NCBI GenBank assembly: GCA_902806295.1
Contig: CADCWB010000065.1
Span: 1-6,372 of the forward strand
DNA length: 6,372 nucleotides
Reading direction: 5' to 3'
Source: an uncultured Sphingomonas sp.
GTDB lineage: Bacteria > Pseudomonadota > Alphaproteobacteria > Sphingomonadales > Sphingomonadaceae
This document shows positions 1-6,069 of this stretch, one piece after another. The notes beneath the pieces are model-generated. The model did not search any database, had not been told where the DNA came from, and saw only the letters and a list, made by a program, of their open reading frames with translations. Each line of letters begins with the position of its first letter. Positions within the stretch are counted from its first letter, which is position 1. The position numbers and the translations under genes are program-made.

Positions 1-66
1 GAGGCAAGCCCAGGGCCGCAGGATAGCTTCTATCTGTTCAAGCGCTTCGTGGGGATGATGGCATGA
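1..66 (+). CDS. carA: Carbamoyl-phosphate synthase small subunit, 3' end only
   Basis: Only the last 21 codons and the TGA stop are in the window, reading EASPGPQDSFYLFKRFVGMM followed by a final Ala. The EASPGPQDSxYLFxRF stretch is the characteristic C-terminus of CarA, the class I glutamine amidotransferase subunit that supplies ammonia to CarB for carbamoyl phosphate (arginine and pyrimidine synthesis). Its glutamate and its Pro-Gly-Pro lie just after the catalytic His in the family's C-terminal HPEASPGP motif; the His-Pro itself is off the left edge. The stop overlaps the next start as ATGA (63-66). The presence of carB downstream supports the call. The frame is open and normal to the edge. 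Confidence 0.9.
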   Translation, partial: EASPGPQDSFYLFKRFVGMMA

Positions 67-410
67 CCTTCGGTGATTTTTCCGACGCCATCATGGTCGG
101 CATCTTAAACGACGAGGAGCGTTCTAGCGGTGACCAAAGCGATCTGATGCAGGTTTGTAGGCGGGAAGGTATTCCCGCGCGAGAAGATTGGATTGTAAGA
201 TTTATTAATGAGAGTAGAGCGCTCGGAAGCGGCTTGGCGGTCGGCGAGCATTATAGCGCTTCGTTGAACGCCAATGGGCGCAGCTACGCCGGACAGCTGA
301 GACTGGCGCGTCAGCCCAAGTCTATCGGCCAGCGTTTGCGAGATGTGCCGCGAAGCGATTGGATAGCACTCGGCGCACTGATTGTTTCTCTTGTGGCGCT
401 GTTCAGGTGA
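63..410 (+). CDS. Hypothetical protein, possible winged-helix domain with C-terminal membrane anchor
   Basis: Unrecognised 115-residue protein lying between carA and carB. The start overlaps the carA stop (ATGA) and has a GGGGA ribosome site at 51-55. Residues about 24-55 look like two helices (DLMQVCRREG, then EDWIVRFINESRALG). They are followed by a SGLAVGEHYSASLNANGRSY stretch that resembles the wing and 'LTxxGRxYA' end of small winged-helix domains; this is inference from pattern only. After a basic linker (RQPKSIGQRLRDVPR) residues 100-114 (WIALGALIVSLVALF) form a single hydrophobic segment ending in a lone Arg, typical of a C-tail anchor. No signal peptide is seen. Codon use is unlike its neighbours: TTA, AGA, ATT, AAT, TTT and GTA are used, notably at 192-218. 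It could be a recently acquired gene. Real coding status is supported by the exact overlaps on both sides. Confidence 0.7.
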   Translation: MTFGDFSDAIMVGILNDEERSSGDQSDLMQVCRREGIPAREDWIVRFINESRALGSGLAVGEHYSASLNANGRSYAGQLRLARQPKSIGQRLRDVPRSDWIALGALIVSLVALFR

Positions 411-703
411 TGGTTCGTCACACCAATAAATCAATCAGCCTTGCATCCAGCGCGGCGCTGCTACTCTCCGCGTGCGCCACGACTCAAGCCGCGCGCATGC
501 ACTCCGCGGACGAACTCAACGCCGTCGCGCTCCGTTGCGGCCTCGCGCTGGGCGAGCTGTTCCAGGACGAGAGCGAGAAGCGGCTGTTGTTCCTGTTCCG
601 CCCAAGCGCGAGTGCGGGGGAGCGGGGCTGCGTGGCTCGCTGGGCCCGGCCGCAGGGGCTTCGCCCAGTGTTCGTCGAAGCCGTCCAATTTCCGGAGACC
701 TAA
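410..703 (+). CDS. Small predicted lipoprotein of unknown function
   Basis: Encodes 97 residues from the ATG at 410, which overlaps the preceding stop as TGATG; an in-frame GTG at 407 is an equivalent alternative, and a longer TTG start at 359 would bury the signal peptide. The N-terminus is a lipoprotein signal: basic MVRHTNK, a hydrophobic core, then lipobox LSAC with Cys22 as the lipidation site. Position +2 is Ala, so outer-membrane sorting is expected. The mature part of about 75 residues has a short helix (SADELNAVALRCGLALGEL) and likely strands (RLLFLFR, CVARWAR, RPVFVEAVQF). It contains two further cysteines, Cys43 and Cys74, that could pair in the periplasm. No family is recognised. 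Its stop overlaps the carB start as TAATG, so it is probably coupled to carB translation. Base composition is like that of carB. Confidence 0.75.
   Translation: MVRHTNKSISLASSAALLLSACATTQAARMHSADELNAVALRCGLALGELFQDESEKRLLFLFRPSASAGERGCVARWARPQGLRPVFVEAVQFPET
694..697 (+). promoter_or_regulatory. Ribosome binding site of carB
   Basis: GGAG lies five bases before the ATG at 703, inside the 3' end of the lipoprotein gene. It decides the carB start: the open frame extends upstream to 472, but that extension lacks CarB similarity and overlaps the lipoprotein gene in another frame. The MPRRTDISSILIIGAGPIVIGQ-type N-terminus begins exactly at 703. Confidence 0.75.
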
Positions 704-3700
704 TGCCCCGCCGTACCGACATATCCTCCATCCTCATCATCGGCGCCGGCCCGATCGTCATCGGGCAGGCGGCGGAGTTCGATTACTCGGGCAGCCAAGC
801 AGTCAAGGCGCTGAAGGCTGAGGGTTATCGCGTCATTGTGGTCAACTCCAACCCGGCGACGGTCATGACCGATCCGGAGCTGGCGGATGCGACGTATATC
901 GAGCCGGTAACGCCCGAGGCGGTCGCCAAGATTATCGAGGCGGAGCGGCCCGACGCGCTGCTGCCGACCATGGGCGGGCAGACGGCGCTGAACACCGCGC
1001 TGGCGCTGCACCACGACGGCACTCTGGAGCGGCTCGGGGTTGAACTGATCGGCGCTAATGCCGCAGCGATCGAGATGGCGGAGGACCGGCAGAAATTTCG
1101 CGATGCGATGGACCGGATCGGGCTGCAATCGCCCAGATCGGCCGTGGTCCACTCGGTCGAGGAAGCCGTAGCGGCGCTCGGCTCGGTTGGCTTGCCGGCG
1201 GTCATCCGGCCCAGCTTCACGCTCGGCGGCACGGGCGGGGGCATTGCCTACAACCGTGACGAGTATGCCGCGATCGTGCGCTCGGGCCTGGAAGCCTCAC
1301 CGACGACCGAGGTGCTGATCGACGAGAGCGTGGTCGGCTGGAAGGAATATGAGATGGAGGTGGTCCGCGACCGGGCGGACAATGCCATCATCATCTGCTC
1401 GATCGAGAACGTGGACCCGATGGGGGTGCATACGGGCGACTCGATCACCGTCGCGCCGGCCCAGACGCTGACCGACAAGGAATATCAGCGAATGCGCTCC
1501 GCCTCCATCGCGGTGCTGCGGGAAATCGGCGTGGAAACAGGAGGTTCCAACGTCCAGTTCGCAGTCGATCCGAAGACCGGGCGGATGCTGGTGATCGAGA
1601 TGAACCCGCGCGTTTCGCGGTCGTCGGCGCTGGCGTCCAAGGCGACCGGCTTCCCGATCGCCAAGGTCGCAGCCAAGCTGGCGGTCGGCTATACGCTGGA
1701 CGAGATCGCCAACGATATCACCGGTGGCGCGACCCCGGCGAGCTTCGAGCCGACGATCGACTATGTCGTCACCAAGATCCCGCGCTTCACCTTCGAAAAG
1801 TTCAAGGGCGCGGCGGGGACGCTGACCACCGCGATGAAGTCGGTCGGCGAGGTGATGGCGATCGGGCGCTCCTTCCCCGAAAGCCTGCAAAAGGCGCTGC
1901 GCGGGCTGGAGATCGGCCTCACCGGGCTCGACCGGGTGCGGCACCTGGAACATGCCGGCGCGGAGGAGATCGAGGCGGCGCTGTCTACGCCCACCCCCGA
2001 CCGCCTGTTGGTTGCGGCCGAGGCGCTGCGTCACGGCTTCACGATCGAGCGGATCAACCAGCTGTCGGGCTTCGACCCCTGGTATCTGGAGCGACTGGCC
2101 GAGATCGTCCGGGCCGAGGGACAGGTGCGGGCGCTGGGGCTGCCCAACGATGCGCGGGGCCTGCGGCGGCTGAAGGCGATGGGCTTTTCGGACGGCAGGC
2201 TCGGGCAATTGTCGCTACGCTCGATCGGTGCGCCGCGGGGGATGAGCGAGGCGGTGGCAGCGAGCGGCGGCGGGATCGTCCACGATGCCATGCGGGCGAT
2301 GACCGGCGGAGTCACGGCGGCCGAGGTGCGCAAGCTGCGCCGGCGGCTAGGCGTGTTCCCGGTCTACAAGCGGATCGACAGCTGCGCGGCCGAGTTCGAT
2401 ACCTCCACGCCTTACCTCTATTCGACCTACGAGGCGCCGCTGTTCGGCGAGCCCGAGGACGAGGCCGAGGTCAGCGACCGACGCAAGGTGATGATCCTTG
2501 GCGGCGGTCCCAACCGGATCGGGCAGGGGATCGAGTTCGATTATTGCTGCTGCCACGCCGCCTTCGCGCTCGGCCGGGGGGGGGCTGGGCATGAAGTTAT
2601 CATGGTCAACTGCAATCCGGAAACGGTCTCGACCGACCCGGACACGTCCGACCGACTCTACTTCGAGCCGCTGACCGAGGAGGACGTGCTGGAGATCGTC
2701 CGTCGCGAGGCTGAGCGGGGTGAGCTGCTGGGCGTGATCGTGCAACTGGGCGGGCAGACGCCGCTGAAGCTCGCCGCCAGCCTGCAAGCGGCGGGCGTGC
2801 CGATCCTGGGGACTTCCCCCGACAGCATCGATCTAGCCGAGGACCGCGAGCGGTTCGCGGCGCTGGTCACGCGGCTGGGCCTCATGCAGCCGGAGAATGG
2901 GCTTGCGCGCAGCCGCGACGAGGCGCTGATCGTGGCGGAGCGGATCGGCTATCCGGTGCTGCTGCGGCCGTCCTACGTGCTCGGTGGACGGGCCATGGAA
3001 GTGGTCGACGGACCGGCGCAGCTCGACCACTATATCGCCACGGCGGTGGAAGTATCGGGCTCCTCGCCAGTGCTGATCGACCGCTACCTGCGCGATGCGA
3101 TCGAGGTCGATGTGGACGCGCTCTGCGACGGCAAGGACGTGGTGGTCGCCGGCGTACTGGAGCATATCGAGGAAGCCGGCGTGCACTCGGGCGACAGTGC
3201 ATGCTCCATTCCGCCGCACAGCCTTTCTCCTGAGATCGTTGCCGAGATTGAGCGGCAGACGCGCGAGCTGGCGCTGGCGCTCAAGGTGCGCGGGCTGATG
3301 AACGTCCAGTTCGCGGTCAAGGGCGAGGCGGTCTACCTGATCGAGGTCAATCCGCGGGCGAGCCGCACCGTCCCGTTCACCGCCAAGGCGATCGGCAAGC
3401 CGGTGGCCAAGATCGCCGCTCGCTTGATGGCGGGCGAGGCGCTGGCGAACCAGGAAACGCTGCCCCGCATCCGCGATCATATCGCGGTCAAGGCGCCGGT
3501 GTTTCCGTTCGCTCGCTTCCCCGGCACCGATCCGGTGCTTGGGCCCGAGATGAAGAGCACGGGCGAGGTGATGGGGATCGATCGCGATTTCGACACAGCG
3601 TTCGCCAAGTCGCTGCAGGGCGCGGGGGTGATCGTGCCGCAATCGGGAACGCTGTTCGTGTCCGTTAAGAACAGCGACAAGGAACTGGTCGTCGCAGCGG

Positions 3701-4050
3701 TCGAAGAAATGATCGCGCTCGGCTTCAGCGTTATTGCTACCGGCGGAACCTGCGATCACCTGCAGGGGCGCGGGCTGAGGGTGGAGCGGGTCAACAAGGT
3801 GGCGCAGGGGCGGCCGCACATCGTCGATCGGATCGTCGACGGTCATGTGCAGATCATCTTCAACACGACCGAGGGCTGGCAGTCGCTGAAGGACAGCCAG
3901 TCGATCCGCGCGACGGCGCTCAACCGCAAGGTGCCCTATTTCACGACCGTGGCCGCCAGCCTGGCGGTGGCACGGTCCATTCGGGCGAGCCGAGGCCGTT
4001 CGCTTGAAGTCCGGTCCTTGCAGTCTTATTATTCCGGCCTCGAAAGCTAA
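703..4050 (+). CDS. carB: Carbamoyl-phosphate synthase large subunit
   Basis: 1115 residues. It makes carbamoyl phosphate from bicarbonate, ammonia channelled from CarA, and two ATP, in the cytoplasm, feeding arginine and pyrimidine synthesis. Order of parts: carboxyphosphate ATP-grasp half (about 1-400, with GAGPIVIGQ, the TGGGIAY loop and metal ligands E299/N301 in VIEMNPR), oligomerisation domain (about 400-590), carbamoyl-phosphate ATP-grasp half (from about 595, GGGPNRIGQGIEFDY, ligands E881/N883 in LIEVNPR), and C-terminal MGS-like allosteric domain (about 977-1115, with NKVAQGRPHI including Lys1032). By recall it is 42 residues longer than E. coli CarB (1073). About 31 of these form an insertion at residues 505-535. 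Two more come from a glycine-rich loop (GRGGAG, 624-629) on a G9 run. Pro646 replaces the usual Tyr in STDYDTSD. The frame is intact throughout, so the gene is expected to be functional. Confidence 0.98.
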   Translation: MPRRTDISSILIIGAGPIVIGQAAEFDYSGSQAVKALKAEGYRVIVVNSNPATVMTDPELADATYIEPVTPEAVAKIIEAERPDALLPTMGGQTALNTALALHHDGTLERLGVELIGANAAAIEMAEDRQKFRDAMDRIGLQSPRSAVVHSVEEAVAALGSVGLPAVIRPSFTLGGTGGGIAYNRDEYAAIVRSGLEASPTTEVLIDESVVGWKEYEMEVVRDRADNAIIICSIENVDPMGVHTGDSITVAPAQTLTDKEYQRMRSASIAVLREIGVETGGSNVQFAVDPKTGRMLVIEMNPRVSRSSALASKATGFPIAKVAAKLAVGYTLDEIANDITGGATPASFEPTIDYVVTKIPRFTFEKFKGAAGTLTTAMKSVGEVMAIGRSFPESLQKALRGLEIGLTGLDRVRHLEHAGAEEIEAALSTPTPDRLLVAAEALRHGFTIERINQLSGFDPWYLERLAEIVRAEGQVRALGLPNDARGLRRLKAMGFSDGRLGQLSLRSIGAPRGMSEAVAASGGGIVHDAMRAMTGGVTAAEVRKLRRRLGVFPVYKRIDSCAAEFDTSTPYLYSTYEAPLFGEPEDEAEVSDRRKVMILGGGPNRIGQGIEFDYCCCHAAFALGRGGAGHEVIMVNCNPETVSTDPDTSDRLYFEPLTEEDVLEIVRREAERGELLGVIVQLGGQTPLKLAASLQAAGVPILGTSPDSIDLAEDRERFAALVTRLGLMQPENGLARSRDEALIVAERIGYPVLLRPSYVLGGRAMEVVDGPAQLDHYIATAVEVSGSSPVLIDRYLRDAIEVDVDALCDGKDVVVAGVLEHIEEAGVHSGDSACSIPPHSLSPEIVAEIERQTRELALALKVRGLMNVQFAVKGEAVYLIEVNPRASRTVPFTAKAIGKPVAKIAARLMAGEALANQETLPRIRDHIAVKAPVFPFARFPGTDPVLGPEMKSTGEVMGIDRDFDTAFAKSLQGAGVIVPQSGTLFVSVKNSDKELVVAAVEEMIALGFSVIATGGTCDHLQGRGLRVERVNKVAQGRPHIVDRIVDGHVQIIFNTTEGWQSLKDSQSIRATALNRKVPYFTTVAASLAVARSIRASRGRSLEVRSLQSYYSGLES

Positions 4051-4074
4051 ACCCCACATGAACTGGCTGGCAGA

Positions 4075-4112
4075 GCGCCAACCCCTCACGGGTGGCGCGC
4101 CGGGCGGTTTTT
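4075..4112 (+). terminator. Hairpin with T-run between carB and greA, possible intrinsic terminator
   Basis: GCGCCAACCC (4075-4084) pairs with GGGTGGCGC (4090-4098), leaving one bulged A and a five-base loop CTCAC. A TTTTT run follows at 4108-4112. The run starts nine bases after the stem rather than directly, which is not ideal for an intrinsic terminator. The element ends 20 bases before the greA start, so it could instead be an attenuating or 5'-leader structure for greA. Confidence 0.45.
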
Positions 4113-4121
4113 GAATGAGAA

Positions 4122-4126
4122 AAGGA
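4122..4126 (+). promoter_or_regulatory. Ribosome binding site of greA
   Basis: AAGGA ends six bases before the ATG at 4133. It favours that start over the in-frame ATG at 4115, which would add six residues (MRKGCS) not typical of GreA and which has no purine-rich site of its own. Confidence 0.75.
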
Positions 4127-4132
4127 TGCTCA

Positions 4133-4606
4133 ATGGCGAGCGAAAAAGTTCCGATGCTGGCTGAAGGCTATCGTCAAATCGAAGACGAGCTGAAGCGGCT
4201 GAAACTGGAACGACCGCAAATCGTGGACGCCATCGAGGAAGCACGCGCGCACGGCGACCTGTCGGAGAATGCCGAATATCATGCGGCCAAGGAACGGCAG
4301 GGCCAGGTCGAGGCGACGATCGCCGACCTGGAAGACAAGCTCAGCCGCGCGCTGGTGATCGATCCCACCACCTTGTCGGGGGACAAGATCGTGTTCGGCG
4401 CGACCGTTAGCTTGGTCGATCAGGACGAGAAGAAGGTGCGCTACCAGCTGGTCGGCCAGCAGGAAGCCGACGCCAGGATTGGCCGGATCAGCTACAATTC
4501 GCCGTTGGGCCGTGCGCTGATCGGCCGGCACGCTGGGGAAGAGGTGGAGGTCACCACGCCCTCGGGCGATCGTTATTACGAGATCGAGAAGATCGAATTC
4601 GTTTGA
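4133..4606 (+). CDS. greA: Transcription elongation factor GreA
   Basis: 157 residues, about the usual GreA length of 158. GreA inserts its coiled coil into the RNA polymerase secondary channel and stimulates cleavage of backtracked RNA, rescuing stalled elongation complexes. The N-terminal coiled coil (about 1-75) carries the hallmark loop ARAHGDLSENAEYHAAKE, with the acidic tip residues Asp42 and Glu45 that help hold the catalytic Mg2+. The C-terminal FKBP-like domain (about 80-157) contains FGATVSLVD and the family-typical ISYNSPLGRALIGRHAGEEV and ends EIEKIEFV. It lies 82 bases after carB on the same strand, an arrangement I recall as common in alphaproteobacteria. The hairpin in the gap may separate it from the car operon. 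No clear -35/-10 pair was seen in the gap. Confidence 0.97.
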   Translation: MASEKVPMLAEGYRQIEDELKRLKLERPQIVDAIEEARAHGDLSENAEYHAAKERQGQVEATIADLEDKLSRALVIDPTTLSGDKIVFGATVSLVDQDEKKVRYQLVGQQEADARIGRISYNSPLGRALIGRHAGEEVEVTTPSGDRYYEIEKIEFV

Positions 4607-4628
4607 GCATGAACCTCATTGCCGCTCG

Positions 4629-4685
4629 TCTCGAGCCTAGCGCAGCGAAGTCGAGAGGCGTTGAAGAGCGCCCCTCGACTACGCT
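4629..4685. repeat. Imperfect palindromic repeat, copy 1
   Basis: The arm at 4644-4660 (AGCGAAGTCGAGAGGCG) pairs with 4669-4685 (CGCCCCTCGACTACGCT) over 17 positions with two mismatches around an eight-base loop. A second, mutually exclusive pairing is TCTCGA (4629-4634) with TCGAGA (4651-4656). No T-run follows on either strand, so it is not a standard terminator. It fills most of the gap between greA and the rhomboid gene. Copy 2, about 970 bases away, shares its left arm (20 of 21 bases including loop start) and its right arm (15 of 15). It resembles dispersed extragenic palindromes of sphingomonads. Confidence 0.8.
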
Positions 4686-4709
4686 CGCGGCCAGCGGGGT
4701 AGCGCGTTG

Positions 4710-5333
4710 ATGCCAATCCGGTCCGCCACGATCGTCATCGCAGCGGTGACGGCGTTGGTGTCGCTGATCATCAGCCTGGGTGGCCTGGAAGGGCAGGCCG
4801 CGGGCGCGATGGGGTTCATCCCGGCGCGCTTGAGCGGCCTGCTGGATGTGCCTGGAGCAGTGCCCGCCCTGCTAACGCCGTTCAGCTCGACGCTGGTGCA
4901 CGGCGGCATGCTGCACCTGTTCTTTAACATGATTATGCTGCTGCTGTGCGGGGTCGCGGTGGAGCGGGTGCTGGGTGTCCCAAACCTCTTGATCATCTAC
5001 CTGCTGAGTGCCGTGGTATCGTCGCTGGCGCAATGGACACTGGACCCGGCGGGGGCTGCTCCGGTGATTGGCGCGAGCGGTGCGATCAGCGGCGTGATCG
5101 GCGCCTACGCGCTGAGCTTCGGACGTCCCAAGGCGGTGACTACCAGCGCACGGCTGAACCGAGTGGTTCACATCCTGTGGCTGGCGGCGGCCTGGACGGT
5201 GCTGCAGGTGGCGGTGGGCTGGGCGGCCGGGCAGGAGGGCCTGCTGCTGGCAACCCCAGCGCATGTCGGCGGGTTCTTGACCGGCATGCTGCTGCAGCGA
5301 CCTTTGCTGCTGTGGCGATACCGAAAGGCCTAG
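4710..5333 (+). CDS. Rhomboid family intramembrane serine protease
   Basis: 207 residues from the ATG at 4710 (an in-frame TTG at 4707 adds one residue; only a weak GGGG at 4696-4699 serves as ribosome site). It is a polytopic inner-membrane protein that cleaves substrates within or near their transmembrane helices. All rhomboid signatures are present: HGGMLHLFFNM (His64, His69, Asn73 of the HxGxxHLxxN motif), the nucleophile Ser123 in GASGAISGVIGAY, and the catalytic His185 in AHVGGFLTG. About six hydrophobic segments fit the basic bacterial core. Residues 25-56 form an extended stretch after the first segment, usual for the L1 loop region. No extra soluble domain is seen. The natural substrate cannot be told. 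Its stop codon shares CTAG with the convergent DUF4170 gene. Confidence 0.93.
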   Translation: MPIRSATIVIAAVTALVSLIISLGGLEGQAAGAMGFIPARLSGLLDVPGAVPALLTPFSSTLVHGGMLHLFFNMIMLLLCGVAVERVLGVPNLLIIYLLSAVVSSLAQWTLDPAGAAPVIGASGAISGVIGAYALSFGRPKAVTTSARLNRVVHILWLAAAWTVLQVAVGWAAGQEGLLLATPAHVGGFLTGMLLQRPLLLWRYRKA

Positions 5334-5554
5334 GCCTTCGGTTCGACCTCGGGTTCAAGCAGGCGGTGCAGGTGCACCACGACATATTTCATCTCGGCAT
5401 CGTCGACCGTGCGCTGGGCGTTGGCGCGCCAGGCGTCTTCGGCGTCGGCGTAATTGTCGAACACGCCGACGATGTCGATGGTCTTGAGATCCGTGAACTC
5501 AAGGCCCTGCGGGTCCTTGACCCGGCCGCCGAAGACGAGGTGGAGTCTGCTCAT
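5330..5554 (-). CDS. DUF4170 family protein
   Basis: 74 residues. The sequence MSRLHLVFGGRVKDPQGLEF, the IDIVGVFDNYADAEDAWRA centre and the AEMKYVVVHLHRLLEPE end match the pattern I recall for DUF4170, a short family widespread in alphaproteobacteria with no known function. The composition suggests a small soluble alpha/beta fold, with strands RLHLVFGG, DIVGVF and KYVVVHLH and one helix around ADAEDAWRANAQRT; no signal or membrane segment. The start matches the family N-terminus, although no good ribosome site precedes it, so the leader may be very short. The gene is convergent with the rhomboid gene and overlaps its end by four bases. The next gene upstream on the same strand is 143 bases away, beyond palindromic repeat copy 2. 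Confidence 0.88.
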   Translation of the reverse strand: MSRLHLVFGGRVKDPQGLEFTDLKTIDIVGVFDNYADAEDAWRANAQRTVDDAEMKYVVVHLHRLLEPEVEPKA

Positions 5555-5614
5555 GAGCGGGCGGTTAGCATAGGGCTGAGGCTGGTCAAACTGCTAGATA
5601 CTATGTGCGTATGG

Positions 5615-5660
5615 AGCGAAGTCGAGGGGCGTTGATCTGAACCAACGCCCCTCGACTACG
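5615..5660. repeat. Palindromic repeat, copy 2, with perfect 15-bp stem
   Basis: AGTCGAGGGGCGTTG (5620-5634) and CAACGCCCCTCGACT (5643-5657) are exact reverse complements separated by eight bases (ATCTGAAC). AGCGA precedes the left arm, as in copy 1, and ACG follows the right arm. It sits in the 143-base gap between two minus-strand genes, downstream of the gene ending at 5698. No T-run follows on either strand. The perfect stem suggests a recent copy or selection for the hairpin, in contrast to the two mismatches in copy 1. The rest of the gap (5555-5697) holds nothing else I can support. Confidence 0.85.
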
Positions 5661-5697
5661 GACCTGGCGGCCCTACGCTCGGGACGAGCGGCTTGGG

Positions 5698-6069
5698 TTA
5701 CGCGTTGCTGGAACTCGCCGACGAGCCGCCGGCTCCGAAGAATTCGCGCACCTTGTCGCCCGCCATTTCGTCGAACTTCTGCTTACCCATGTCGCGGGCC
5801 CGATCGACGGCGCCGGTGCTGGCTTGCGTGAGCTTCGAGCCGAGCGGCGACAGGAGTTCGCGCTCCTTGCGGCTGGCAGGGAGAACCGCGCCGAGCACCG
5901 CACCCAGCGCCGCGCCGGCACCGAGGGCGATCAGCGGGGCATTGTCGATCCGATCGGAAGCGGTGGAGCCGAGGTTGGCGAAGCGACCCGAGTCGCCGCC
6001 CTGCGTTCCGGCATGGCCTCCCTGCGTCCCATAATCATAGTCGCTGCTGGTGCTTTTGTTCTTAGCCAT
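5698..6069 (-). CDS. Small glycine-rich single-pass membrane protein, hypothetical
   Basis: 123 residues from the ATG at 6069, chosen for its strong GGAGGA site. The open frame extends further upstream only as a shadow of the DUF3618-like gene. Layout: a polar N-terminus with a GTQGG doublet (residues 14-18 and 21-25), one glycine/alanine-rich hydrophobic segment (about 44-64, APLIALGAGAALGAVLGAVL), a basic stretch SRKER, an amphipathic helical region (about 70-112), and a low-complexity GAGGSSASSSNA tail. The Gly-zipper segment followed by charged helix recalls YtxH-like or stress-associated membrane proteins, but I do not assign a family. It overlaps the upstream DUF3618-like gene by eight bases, so the two are probably coupled and may act together at the inner membrane. 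Confidence 0.75.
   Translation of the reverse strand: MAKNKSTSSDYDYGTQGGHAGTQGGDSGRFANLGSTASDRIDNAPLIALGAGAALGAVLGAVLPASRKERELLSPLGSKLTQASTGAVDRARDMGKQKFDEMAGDKVREFFGAGGSSASSSNA

Noticed and set aside
472..702. Upstream in-frame extension of carB by 77 codons
   Set aside because: The extension is Arg-rich, overlaps the lipoprotein gene in another frame, and CarB similarity with a good ribosome site begins exactly at the ATG at 703.
1297..2208. Minus-strand open frame of 303 codons opposite carB
   Set aside because: Same Arg/His/Gln-rich shadow composition, no recognisable motif, and opposite conserved CarB sequence.
2833..4089. Long minus-strand open frame (418 codons) opposite carB
   Set aside because: It is rich in Arg, His, Asp and Gln, as expected for the complement of a high-GC coding frame, and lies entirely opposite a well-conserved part of CarB.
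4644..4685. Repeat copy 1 as the greA intrinsic terminator
   Set aside because: The stem has no following T-run and has a close second copy elsewhere, so a repeat element explains it better.
5567..5589. Possible minus-strand promoter for the DUF4170 gene (TTGACC and TATGCT)
   Set aside because: The spacer between the two hexamers is only 11 bases, too short for a sigma-70 type promoter, and no better -35 was found.
4946..5635. Plus-strand open frame of 229 codons overlapping the rhomboid and DUF4170 genes
   Set aside because: It is out of frame with the rhomboid gene, Gly/Arg-rich, and antisense to DUF4170; both real genes have clear family motifs.
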